Source of the DNA: Streptomyces armeniacus
GTDB taxonomy: Bacteria > Actinomycetota > Actinomycetes > Streptomycetales > Streptomycetaceae
DNA length: 64,000 bases
NCBI RefSeq assembly: GCF_003355155.1
Contig: NZ_CP031320.1
Span: forward strand, 7,876,715 to 7,940,714
Reading direction: 5' to 3'
The translations under genes and the position numbers were made by a program. A model generated the notes under the pieces. That model had not been told where the DNA came from and ran no database searches. It was given only the letters and a program-made list of their open reading frames with translations. The stretch's first letter is position 1; every line of letters starts with the position of its first letter. Positions 1 through 7,265 of the stretch are shown here, piece after piece.

Positions 1-1205
1 CCGTCATCGGCGTCGAGGGCGCGAACGCTGCCGACGGCACTCAGGGTTTCGCTGAAGTAGACCAGGCCCCCCGCCACCGCGAGCTGCGTGGGATTCACTG
101 TCGACATGCCCTCGTGGGTCCATTTCTTGGCACCCGTCGACGCGTCGAGCGCGTGGACGCGTCCGTCGGCACCGGCGACACAGAGCGTGTCGCCCGCGAG
201 GCAGACGGTCGGGTCCGCTCCGGTGGTCCCCGGCACCGACCACTTCCTGGTGCCCTTCTCGGAGTTGATCGCGTAGAGGCTCCCGTCGCCGGCGCCGGCG
301 TACACCAGACCGCCGGACACGACGGGCTTCTGGGCGAAACCCCCGTCCGCGGGGAAGTCCCACTTCTTGGCACCGCTGGACGCGTCCAGCGCGTAGAGGG
401 TGCTGTCCTTCCCGTCGCAGCCGATGTACACGGTGCCGTCGGCCACCGTGGGAGAGCCCTGAATCTCGTCCCCGAGCGGACGGCTCCACACCTTCCGCCC
501 TCCGTCCGCGCGCACGGCGTACACGTGCTTGTCCTGGCTGGCGAAGTACACGATCCCGCCGGCCAAGGTCGGCCTGCTGTGAATCTGGCCCTCGGTGGGA
601 AACGTCCACTTCTTCCTGCCGTCCGCGTCCAGCGCCCACAACTCGTCCCCGCCACCCACGTACACCGACCCGTCGGCGACCGCGGGCTGGTTCGGGAGGA
701 AGAGGAGCCTGGGCCCGTCCCAGCGCTTGTGTCCGGTGCGCGCGTCCAGGGCGGTGATCCTGAAATCGGCGGCCACGTACAGGACACCGTCGGCCGCCGT
801 GCACAGGGTCGGCAGATCGAGTTTGACGTCGTGGCGCCACGGGCGCACCTTGGGCCGGCGGGCGGCTTCCGCTCCCGACTCGGTGTCTCCGGCGCCGTCC
901 CCGTCGGTGCCTTTGCCCAGGGTGAGCGCGAGCCCGGTGCCGCCGGCCACCAGGGCGGCCGCCCCGCCCAGGCCGAGCAGCAGAGCGCGGCGACGCTCTG
1001 GAGCCGTGGGAATCACGGGAGTCGTGGGGCCTTCGGGAACCGCGGTGGCGGGAGGCGCGAAGGCCACGGGCCCGTCCGCCGCACCCGGCGTGTTCCCGGG
1101 CAGGGACGGGGCGGCCGTCTGTGTCGGCAACTGGTGGGCCGCGGGCGGGTGTTCCGGTGAGCCCGGCACATACGGGGGCGGGTCGGCCGGGGCCGGGGGG
1201 ACGCC
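1..1205 (-). CDS. Membrane-anchored PQQ-like beta-propeller protein (C-terminal part; possibly a Ser/Thr kinase tail), partial
   Basis: The open minus-strand frame enters from the left edge and has no stop. It encodes tandem about 38-residue blade repeats of the form ADGxVYxGxxDGxLYALDAxxGxKKW, for example around 361-440, 240-300 and 600-680, which is the PQQ-like/WD-type propeller signature. N-terminal to the blades is one transmembrane helix (ALLLGLGGAAALVAGG, about 930-1000) preceded by a long Pro/Ala-rich linker (about 1000-1205). That layout is typical of Streptomyces receptor Ser/Thr kinases with PQQ sensor domains, but no kinase domain is present here. The 5' end is lost near 1205, where a plus-strand P-type ATPase fragment begins. 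The C-terminus is outside the window. Confidence 0.75.
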
Positions 1206-1480
1206 GTGATCGCCCGCATCGTACGGAGGGGCGAGGAGGCGTCCCGTACGAGGGCGCGCCCGCAGTTGTTCAGCGGGAAGGTCGAGGAGGGGTACTCGCT
1301 GGGCATGGTCGTCGCGACCCTCGCGGTCGTCCTGGTCCCCCTCGCCTTCGGGGACGGGCCGAGGTCCGCGCTGCTGCGCGCGATGACCTTCATGATCGTG
1401 GCCTCGCCCTGCGCGGTCGTGCTGGCGACGATGCCGCCGCTGCTGTCGGCCATCGCGAACGCCGGCCGGCACGGCGTCCT
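1206..1480 (+). pseudogene. Fragment of a heavy-metal/cation P-type ATPase
   Basis: About 90 codons resemble the central part of P1B-type ATPases. They include an actuator-end segment (IARIVRRGEEAS), a membrane stretch (MVVATLAVVLVPLAF) and the metal-site helix with the SPC motif, TFMIVASPCAVVLATMPP, followed by LLSAIANAGRHGVL. The phosphorylation domain that should follow (DKTGT) is absent and the frame ends at once in a stop. The fragment is flanked by a truncated propeller gene and a transposase scrap. It is a decayed gene or a small mis-joined piece, not a functional pump. Confidence 0.7.
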
Positions 1481-1485
1481 CGCCC

Positions 1486-1545
1486 CACGTGGTCGTCGAT
1501 GAACACGTACAGTGCCGCCAGAAGGGCGTCCAGGTTTGTCTTCAC
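1486..1545 (-). mobile_element. N-terminal scrap of an insertion-sequence transposase
   Basis: Read on the minus strand from a GTG at 1545, about 20 codons give VKTNLDALLAALYV then FIDDHV. This resembles the N-terminus of a family of Streptomyces IS transposases (IS982/IS4-like, from memory). Nothing of the catalytic region follows, because the sequence runs into the ATPase fragment. The family assignment is tentative. The scrap suggests an IS-associated break here. Confidence 0.4.
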
Positions 1546-1652
1546 ACACTGACCAACGGGCGCCCTTCGCCATGGTCGCGACCAGCACCGACATCGGACT
1601 CATTCATCTAGCGTGTGGGCGGCAGCACCGCACAGCAACCTGGAGCGCACGC

Positions 1653-2057
1653 ATGAACTTCGTCTCTGTCCGCATCATCACCGACGACGTCGCCCGCCTC
1701 GTCGCCTTCTACGAGCGGGCCACCGGCACGACCGCCAGCTGGGCCAACGAGGACTTCGCCGAGCTCAGGCACGCCTCGGCCACCCTCGCGATCGGCAGCA
1801 CCCGTACGGTCCCGCTGTTCGCGCCCGGCTCCGCCCGCCCGGCCGCCAACCGGAGCGCCATCCTGGAGTTCCTGGTCGACGACGTGGACAGCGTGTACGA
1901 GAACCTGACCGACTGGGTCGGGGAGTTCGTCACCGAGCCCACCACCCTGCCCTGGGGCAACCGCTCGCTCCTGTTCCGCGACCCCGACGGCAACCTCGTG
2001 AACTTCTTCACCCCCGTCACGCCGGACGCCGTCGCGAAGTTCGCCCGCCAGGGATAG
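1653..2057 (+). CDS. VOC (glyoxalase/bleomycin-resistance) family protein
   Basis: The 134-residue protein has the paired beta-alpha-beta-beta-beta layout of the vicinal oxygen chelate fold. The first half begins MNFVSVRIITDDVARLVAFYERATG, and the second half carries AILEFLVDDVDSVYENL and ends with the diagnostic SLLFRDPDGNLVNFF. Such proteins bind a divalent metal and act as dioxygenases, isomerases or drug-binding proteins; the substrate cannot be told from sequence. The ATG at 1653 was chosen because homologous sequence starts there and a GGAG lies about 10 bases upstream; an in-frame start farther up would add unrelated residues. Confidence 0.85.
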   Translation: MNFVSVRIITDDVARLVAFYERATGTTASWANEDFAELRHASATLAIGSTRTVPLFAPGSARPAANRSAILEFLVDDVDSVYENLTDWVGEFVTEPTTLPWGNRSLLFRDPDGNLVNFFTPVTPDAVAKFARQG

Positions 2058-2073
2058 CCGCTGGGGATGCCCG

Positions 2074-2505
2074 CTAGGGATAGCGGAGGTCCGCCCAGAC
2101 CGTCTTGCCGATCGGGTCGCGGGCGGACGCGCCCCAGCGCAGGGCGAGCGCGGCGACGAGGTACAGGCCGTAGCCCGACTCGGCGCCCTCGTCCGGCGCT
2201 TGCGCCGTCGGCGGCGGATAACGCTCGTCGCGCGCGTCGGACACCTCGATACGCAGGGCGTCCTCCAGGACGGTGACCCGCAGCTCGAAGTCCCGGCCGG
2301 AGACGCAGCCGTGGCGTACGGCGTTCGCACACAGCTCGCCGACGACCAGTTCCGCGTCACGCGTCAGCGCGCAGTCGTACGGGAGCCCCCACGCGTCGAG
2401 CCGCTCGGCGGCAAGGTGGCGGGCGAGGCGGACACCCCGGCGGGTGGAGGTGAACCGCATGCAGAACAGCCGGGTGGACCCTGGGGAGGGAATCTGTGAC
2501 TTCAC
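2074..2505 (-). CDS. RsbW-like ATP-binding protein (HATPase_c, anti-sigma-factor type)
   Basis: The 143-residue protein has a single GHKL ATPase domain. The N-box region is ELVVGELCANAVRHG (Glu/Asn of the Mg-ATP site), followed by LRIEVSDARDE (G1 box) and a GYGLYLVAALALRWG (G2) segment. Streptomyces has dozens of these stand-alone HATPase proteins. They are often next to XRE-DUF5753 and DUF397 genes, as here, where the XRE gene is divergent. The role is probably kinase/anti-sigma-like regulation, not established. A second possible start lies at 2460 (MRFTSTRRG); 2505 keeps the usual N-terminal extension. Confidence 0.85.
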   Translation of the reverse strand: MKSQIPSPGSTRLFCMRFTSTRRGVRLARHLAAERLDAWGLPYDCALTRDAELVVGELCANAVRHGCVSGRDFELRVTVLEDALRIEVSDARDERYPPPTAQAPDEGAESGYGLYLVAALALRWGASARDPIGKTVWADLRYP

Positions 2506-2619
2506 AGGGTAACCGTGTCGTCACCCGGTCTAGAGTGGCCAGATCAGCTCGCTGTACGAACGCAGCGCGTACGAGCTGGTACGGGACATGTACGGGCCGG
2601 GGACCGGGAGGTGGCGGGC

Positions 2620-3456
2620 ATGGGCCGCCAGCCGAAGCAGAGGCAGAAGCAGCAGAACGACGACCGGCCCGAGGCGTGGCGCTGCTACGGCCGCCTGGTC
2701 AAACTCTTCCGCGAACAGGCCGGGTTGACACAACCCGACCTCGCGAAGGCCGTCGGCTACTCGTACGAGCAGACGTCCTCCATCGAGCAGGGCCGCCGCC
2801 CCGCCAAGGCGGTCTTCACGGAGACGGCGGACCGGGTGCTCAGCGCACGCGGGGCGCTGCTGGCACTCCAGGAGGAAGTGGAACTGGCCAAACTGCCGCG
2901 CTTCTTCCAGGACTTCGCGAAGATCGAGATCGAAGCGGTCAGCCGTTTCGCCTACGAACCCCAACTCGTACCAGGGCTCCTCCAGACCGAGGAGTACGCG
3001 CGGGCCGTCTTCAACGGGCACGTGCCACAGCTGGAACCCGAGGTCTTCGAGCAGCACCTTGAGGCGCGGATGGAACGGCAGAAGCTGCTGACGCGGACGC
3101 CGAAGGTGCAGTTCTCGTTCGTGCTGTGGGAACCGGTGCTGCGTAATCCGGTGGGTGGAGTGGCGGTGCTCAAGCAGCAGTTGAGGCACTTGCTGAAGCT
3201 CACGGAGTTGCCGAACGTCGAGGTCCAGGTCGTGTCGGAGAGCAGCGGCATGCATCCGGGGAACAGCGGTCCCATGGTGCTCCTGGAGACCGCTGAACAC
3301 CGTCAAGTCGGGTACCTGGAGTCGCAGGGCATTGGCTCAGTGATCACCGATCCAGCCACGGTCAGCGCCTTCGGATTGCGGTATGGCAAGCTGCGCTCGC
3401 GTGCCCTCAATATTGAGGAGTCCGCACGTCTGATCGAGCATGCAGCGGGAGCGTAA
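2620..3456 (+). CDS. XRE-family regulator with DUF5753 (Scr1-like)
   Basis: The 278-residue protein has an N-terminal Cro/CI helix-turn-helix (about residues 25-75; GLTQPDLAKAVGYSYEQTSSIEQGRR). The C-terminal DUF5753 domain starts at the hallmark YEPQLVPGLLQTEEYARA. The start at 2620 (MGRQPKQ) is preceded by GGAGGTGG at the right distance, although the frame stays open upstream to 2515. The stop overlaps the ATG of the DUF397 gene (TAATG), so the two are translationally coupled. In Streptomyces such pairs (bldB/whiJ-type neighbourhoods) act in developmental regulation, with the small DUF397 protein thought to modulate the XRE partner. Partnership here is inferred from context. Confidence 0.9.
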   Translation: MGRQPKQRQKQQNDDRPEAWRCYGRLVKLFREQAGLTQPDLAKAVGYSYEQTSSIEQGRRPAKAVFTETADRVLSARGALLALQEEVELAKLPRFFQDFAKIEIEAVSRFAYEPQLVPGLLQTEEYARAVFNGHVPQLEPEVFEQHLEARMERQKLLTRTPKVQFSFVLWEPVLRNPVGGVAVLKQQLRHLLKLTELPNVEVQVVSESSGMHPGNSGPMVLLETAEHRQVGYLESQGIGSVITDPATVSAFGLRYGKLRSRALNIEESARLIEHAAGA

Positions 3457-3758
3457 TGAGCAGCGACCTGACCTGGTTCAAGAGCAGCTACAGCGGCCCC
3501 GAGGGCGGCGACTGCCTCGAAGTCGCCGTCTCCTGGCGCAAGTCGAGCCACAGCGGCTCGGACGGCGGAGACTGCGTCGAGGTCGGATGGCACAAAGCAA
3601 CCCACAGCGGCCCGGACGGCGGGAACTGCGTCGAGGTCGACGCCTGCCCCGGCACCGTCCACGTACGGGACTCGAAGAACGCCACCGGCCCCCAACTCGC
3701 CGTCACCCCCCACGCCTGGGCCTCCTTCGTCGGCTACGCCTCACACCGCCGCCCCTGA
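3456..3758 (+). CDS. DUF397 protein with three tandem motif copies
   Basis: The 100-residue protein is unusual. The DUF397 signature W-K-S-x-S-G-x-x-GG-x-C-x-EV occurs three times in a row (WFKSSYSGPEGGDCLEV, then WRKSSHSGSDGGDCVEV, then WHKATHSGPDGGNCVEV). Only then comes the normal C-terminal half (VHVRDSKN..GPQLAVTPHAWASFV). Ordinary DUF397 proteins have one or two copies in 60-80 residues. The start overlaps the stop of the upstream XRE gene by one base, so both are probably expressed from one transcript. Confidence 0.88.
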   Translation: MSSDLTWFKSSYSGPEGGDCLEVAVSWRKSSHSGSDGGDCVEVGWHKATHSGPDGGNCVEVDACPGTVHVRDSKNATGPQLAVTPHAWASFVGYASHRRP

Positions 3759-3770
3759 GGCATGTTCCGG

Positions 3771-3800
3771 AAGCGCTGGTGCCGTGTGACACCGGCGCTT
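3771..3800. terminator. Hairpin downstream of the XRE/DUF397 operon
   Basis: The sequence carries 11-base arms AAGCGCTGGTG and CACCGGCGCTT (one mismatch) around an 8-base loop, 12 bases after the DUF397 stop. There is no U-tract, as is usual for Streptomyces terminators. Confidence 0.6.
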
Positions 3801-3829
3801 GAACGGTGTGCCGGTGCTGGGGCAGGCTC

Positions 3830-4219
3830 ATGTTCATGGTCTCGGTGTTGCAGAACGTGGCGATCGACTGTGCGGATGCCTATGAGCTGGCACGGTTCTG
3901 GGCCGAGGTGACCGGTTGTCCGCTGCATCCAGAGGACGGACCTGGCGACCCGGAGATTGACGTGATGCTGCCGGAGGGCCCGCTGCTGCACTTCAACCAG
4001 GTGCCGGAACCGAAGACAGCCAAGAACCGGATCCACCTGTGCCTGCGCCCGAAGACCTCGCGCGAGGAGGAGGTCAAGCGACTGCTGGGCCTCGGTGCCG
4101 TCTTCGTCAGCGATCGCCGGGAACCCGATGGCGCAGGCTGGGCCGTCCTCGCAGACCCTGAAGGCAACGAGTTCTGTGTTCTTCGCAGTGAGTCCGACCG
4201 CGCTGCGATGTCTTCTTGA
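3830..4219 (+). CDS. VOC-family protein (glyoxalase-like domain)
   Basis: The 129-residue protein begins MVSVLQNVAIDCADAYELARFWAEVTG and contains HLCLRPKTSREEEVKRLLGLGA and WAVLADPEGNEFCVL. This is the usual signature of the glyoxalase_6-like branch of VOC proteins common in actinomycetes. The ATG at 3830 or the one six bases later (3836) could be the start; a purine-rich GGGGCAGG precedes 3830. Substrate unknown. It stands alone after the hairpin of the DUF397 operon. Confidence 0.8.
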   Translation: MFMVSVLQNVAIDCADAYELARFWAEVTGCPLHPEDGPGDPEIDVMLPEGPLLHFNQVPEPKTAKNRIHLCLRPKTSREEEVKRLLGLGAVFVSDRREPDGAGWAVLADPEGNEFCVLRSESDRAAMSS

Positions 4220-4265
4220 GGCTCAGACCGACCTGGCCGGGAGCAAGGCTCCGGCTCCGCCCAGG

Positions 4266-4844
4266 TCAGTCGGGGCGGCGGATGTCCCAGAACTCCGCCT
4301 TGTTCGCGCGCCAGCGCTCCCAGAGCCGGTCCTGCCTGTCGTGGCCCTTGTCGTCCTCGGTCAGGAACTGCAGATCGGAGCCCGTCAGCGGCAGCAACGC
4401 GAGGTACTGCACCGCCGGTTCGCCGTCCGGGCCGAGGAAGACCGACACGTCGGGGAACACGGGGCTCACCGCGAACAGCAGCCCGCGTACGTTCGTCTCC
4501 GGCACCAGCGGGTCGTCACCGGCCACCAGGTGGCCGTGGACGGCGAGCGGCGACGGGTCCTGGCGGAGCAGGTACTGGGCCGCTCCGTCCACCAGGTGCA
4601 GCGCTTCCTGTTCCTGGCCGGTCTGCAGCGTGCAGAGGAGTTCGGAGGGCTTCGGCGCGCGGATCGGCTGGAACCGCAGGCCGTTGGTGACCGCGGACAC
4701 CACGGGCAGCGGGCGCTTCTCCGGGTAGTGCAGCGTCACCCCGTACCCGGGATCGTCGCCGGGCGGGTCCCACCGCTTGGTCGCGGGCCCCAGATGCCGT
4801 ACGACATGCTCCGCCAGGCCCTCGAACCGATCGTCGTCACTCAT
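4266..4844 (-). CDS. Suppressor-of-fused (SUFU) domain protein
   Basis: The 192-residue protein includes GYGVTLHYPEKRPLPVVSAVTNGLRFQP, then ELLCTLQ and, toward the end, VSVFLGPDGEPAVQYLALLPLTGSDLQFL, ending WDIRRPD. This fits the bacterial SUFU-domain family, members of which act as immunity proteins in polymorphic-toxin systems or are orphan proteins. No toxin gene lies next to it here, so immunity is only a possibility. The ATG at 4844 is preferred; a GTG four codons upstream (4856) is also possible. Confidence 0.7.
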   Translation of the reverse strand: MSDDDRFEGLAEHVVRHLGPATKRWDPPGDDPGYGVTLHYPEKRPLPVVSAVTNGLRFQPIRAPKPSELLCTLQTGQEQEALHLVDGAAQYLLRQDPSPLAVHGHLVAGDDPLVPETNVRGLLFAVSPVFPDVSVFLGPDGEPAVQYLALLPLTGSDLQFLTEDDKGHDRQDRLWERWRANKAEFWDIRRPD

Positions 4845-4902
4845 GCCGACCCACACTAGGCGTACGGGCCGCCGCCAGGCAGCTCGCGGCCCGGCGCCGC
4901 CG

Positions 4903-5475
4903 TCAGCGCAGGTCGAGCCGCATCAGGACGCGGGGGTGACCGGCGAGCACCGAGGTGGTGTCGGCGGCGTGGACGAATCCGGCGCGCTCGAAGTTCTTCC
5001 GCAGCCCGGCGTACGCCATCGTGAGGTCGATCTTGGCGCCACCGTTGTCGATCGGGTACGCCTCGACCGCCGGGGCTCCGTGGGTGCGGGCGAAGTCGAC
5101 CGCGCCGGCGATCAGGGCGTGCGAGATCCCCTTCTTGCGGTGACCGGGGCGTACGCGGATGCACCACAGCGACCAGACCGGCAGGTCGTCGACGTGCGGG
5201 ATCTTCCGGCTGTGCGCGAAGGAGGTGTCCGAGCGGGGCGCCACGGCGGCCCAGCCGACCGGCTCGTCGCCGTCGTAGGCGAGCACTCCCGGCGGGGGCT
5301 CGGCACGGCACAGCTCGGCGACGTACTCGCCGCGGGCGGGTCCGCGGAGCTCGTTGTTGAGCTTGGACGGGATGCGGTAGCTCAGGCACCAGCAGACGTT
5401 GGCCCCAGGCGACTTGGGACCGACCAGGGTCCGGACGTCCTCGAAGATCGATGCCGGGCGGACTGCGATGGTCAT
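4903..5475 (-). CDS. GNAT-family N-acetyltransferase
   Basis: The 190-residue protein has the core acetyl-CoA-binding block WSLWCIRVRPGHRKKGISHALIAGAVDFA (motif A with the R/Q-x-x-G-x-G/A pattern). It is preceded by GVLAYDGDEPVGWAAVAPR and followed by AVEAYPID and LRKNFERAGF (motif B). It probably transfers acetyl from acetyl-CoA to an amine; the substrate is unknown. The start MTIAVRP at 5475 was chosen, because the frame upstream lacks similarity to the family. Confidence 0.85.
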   Translation of the reverse strand: MTIAVRPASIFEDVRTLVGPKSPGANVCWCLSYRIPSKLNNELRGPARGEYVAELCRAEPPPGVLAYDGDEPVGWAAVAPRSDTSFAHSRKIPHVDDLPVWSLWCIRVRPGHRKKGISHALIAGAVDFARTHGAPAVEAYPIDNGGAKIDLTMAYAGLRKNFERAGFVHAADTTSVLAGHPRVLMRLDLR

Positions 5476-5521
5476 GACGCCACGATGGCACGACGCCGCA
5501 CGATGCACCCGGCGGCACCGC

Positions 5522-6465
5522 TCACTCCCCGAGGGGCGGCGCGGGTACGGCGTCCGCCGGGGCCGGAGCGGGAGCCGGGGCCGGAGCGGGAGCCGGGGCC
5601 GGAGCGGGAGCCGGGGCCGGGGCCGGGACCGGGTTCTCGGCCGCGCGGCTGACCTCCTCCCAGGACGCCCATACGTCCATCCGCTGCCGGGACACGTCGA
5701 AGGCCAGGTCGTAGACCATGCTGCCGAGCAGCAGCCGCAGCGGCGGGTCGTCGCTGTCGACCAGCTTCAGCAGGGCCTCGGCTGCGAGCCGGGGCGGGCT
5801 GTCGACGGAGCCGTCCGCCCACTGCTTCTCCAACTCGGCGCGGAGGGGCCCGTACGCGTCGAGCGGGGCGGCCGTGCGCATGCTCGCGTAGAGGTCGGTC
5901 CAGTACCCGCCGGGTTCGACGATGGTGACCTGCACGCCGAACGCGGCCGCCTCCATGGCCAGCGACTCGCTCATGCCCTCCAGGGCGAACTTGCTCGCGC
6001 TGTACAGCGACGTGCTCGGGAAGCCGCCGAGCGCGCCGATGCTGGATATCTGCACGATGTGGCCGCTGCCCTGGGCGCGCAGGTGCGGGAGGGCGGCCTG
6101 GCTGACCCAGAGGGCGCCGAAGAAGTTCGTGTCGAGCACTTCGCGGGCCTCGGCCTCGGTGAACTCCTCGACCATGCCGAGGGACATGATCCCCGCGTTG
6201 TTGACGACGATGTCCAGGCCGCCGAAGTGCGCCGTGGCCTCCCCTACGGCGGTCCGGACGGTTGCGCGGTCCGTGACGTCGAGGGGCAGGAGGAGCAGGC
6301 TGCCGGTGGCGGCGTACTCCTCGGCGAGGGCATCGAGCGTGTGTGTGGTGCGGGCGGCGGCGGCCACGCGGTCGCCGCGTTCCAGGGCGGCCCTGGTGAA
6401 CTCGCGGCCGAGGCCGCGGCTGGCACCGGTGACGAACCAGGTGCGGGGGCTCGTACGGTCCGGGG
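5522..6465 (-). CDS. Short-chain dehydrogenase/reductase with PA-repeat tail, 5' end cut by adapter
   Basis: This is a classical SDR: TWFVTGASRGLG (TGxxxGxG NAD(P) site), LDIVVNNAGIM (NNAG), catalytic ISSIGALGGFPSTSLYSASKFALEG (S...YxxxK), then VEPGGYWTDLY. About 270 residues resemble family members. The tail is then extended by a low-complexity run of Pro-Ala repeats (about 5558-5630). The apparent first codons (MYKRQ) are translated adapter, so the true start codon and perhaps a few residues are missing at 6465. Likely an oxidoreductase of unknown substrate. Confidence 0.85.
5558..5630. repeat. 18-bp tandem repeat encoding a Pro-Ala tail
   Basis: The unit GGGGCCGGAGCGGGAGCC repeats about three and a half times and then degenerates to GGGGCC units. 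On the minus strand it encodes (PAPAPA)n at the C-terminus of the SDR. It is a likely site of length variation by slippage. Confidence 0.85.
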
Positions 6466-6600
6466 CCTGTCTCTTATACACACATGACGCTGCCGAGGAA
6501 GGCTGTGGTGGCGATCCAGGTGGGCGCCAGGACGTGAAATAGGAAGAGTCAGCAGCGGACGACGCGTGGTGGGCCCGGAGATGTGTATACGCGACAGCAC
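6466..6600. other. Nextera adapter chimera (assembly junction)
   Basis: The left end reads CTGTCTCTTATACACA then GACGCTGCCGA, the Tn5 mosaic end plus read-1 adapter. It runs through degraded index/P5-like sequence and returns through GTGGGCCCGGAGATGTGTAT and a corrupted ACGCGACAG, the read-2 adapter and mosaic end. No gene belongs here. Translations such as MYKRQ and MCIRDS are the well-known adapter peptides. Confidence 0.93.
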
Positions 6601-6731
6601 CCCACCTCGGCCCTGCCCCGCCCGCTCAATGCGAACACTTCCGCACACTGTTGGTGACGCCCCGAACAACTGTCGTACGGTTCCAGGGGCCGTCGTGGGA
6701 CACGGCCGTGGTGACCGAGGGGGCGGCACGC

Positions 6732-7265
6732 GTGGGTGGCGAGGGTGCTGATCTGAGCATCAGCAAGGAGTCGTTGAAGCAGCTCACGGACGGGCTGAAC
6801 GCGGCGATCGGCGAGCTGAAGTCGGCGGGCGCGTCGGCGACGGAGTCGGTGATGGGCTCCGGCTTCGAGGGGATGTCGCTGACGAACAAGGAGGCCGGGC
6901 ACGGCGGCCTCGCCGACGACTTCGAGGGCTTCTGCGAGAACTGGGAGTGGGGCGTACGCGGCCTCGTCTTCGACGCGAACGCCATCGCGGCCGGTCTGGG
7001 GCTGTCCGCCGGGATGCTGTACGCGGAGGACCAGTACTGGCAGGGCACGTTCAAGTACGCGGCCAACGCGGCCAATCCGGGCGCCGACCCGGGCCTGTCC
7101 CAGCAGGAGGTCGCCGAGCAGGACTGGGGCGAGATTCTGACCCCGGACGGCCCGGACTGGAGCGCGGAGTCGCAGGTCAAGGCGGGCCAGGAGATCCGCG
7201 ACTCGTGGGCGAACCCGGAGGGCACCACCAAGTCGATGCAGCCCCCGGCCGGCGGTGACGGCTGA
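6732..7265 (+). CDS. WXG100-like/T7SS-associated small protein upstream of Rhs
   Basis: The 177-residue, Ala/Gly/Glu-rich, mostly helical protein (for example LSISKESLKQLTDGLNAAI and FEGFCENWEWGVRGL) has no signal peptide. Its TGA overlaps the ATG of the following Rhs gene (TGATG), so the two are coupled. Proteins in this position in Streptomyces are ESX/WXG100-like partners or chaperones of Rhs toxins; no exact WxG motif is clear, so the class is inferred. The GTG at 6732 has a strong GAGGGGG ribosome site. In-frame starts farther upstream lack one and approach the adapter. Confidence 0.65.
   Translation: MGGEGADLSISKESLKQLTDGLNAAIGELKSAGASATESVMGSGFEGMSLTNKEAGHGGLADDFEGFCENWEWGVRGLVFDANAIAAGLGLSAGMLYAEDQYWQGTFKYAANAANPGADPGLSQQEVAEQDWGEILTPDGPDWSAESQVKAGQEIRDSWANPEGTTKSMQPPAGGDG

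Noticed and set aside
4..840. Long arginine-rich antisense frames throughout the window
   Set aside because: They are shadows of real high-GC genes; composition and absence of family motifs show they are not coding.
2506..2619. A sigma-HrdB promoter for the XRE gene (TAGAGT at 2531-2536)
   Set aside because: The -10-like hexamer is good but no -35 element lies at a proper distance.
4266..4844. SUFU-domain protein as an immunity gene of a nearby toxin
   Set aside because: No Rhs, CdiA or other toxin end lies beside it in this block.
6440..6600. Start codons in MYKRQ-, MCIRDS- and CLLYTH-type peptides
   Set aside because: These are translations of the Nextera mosaic end, not native protein starts.
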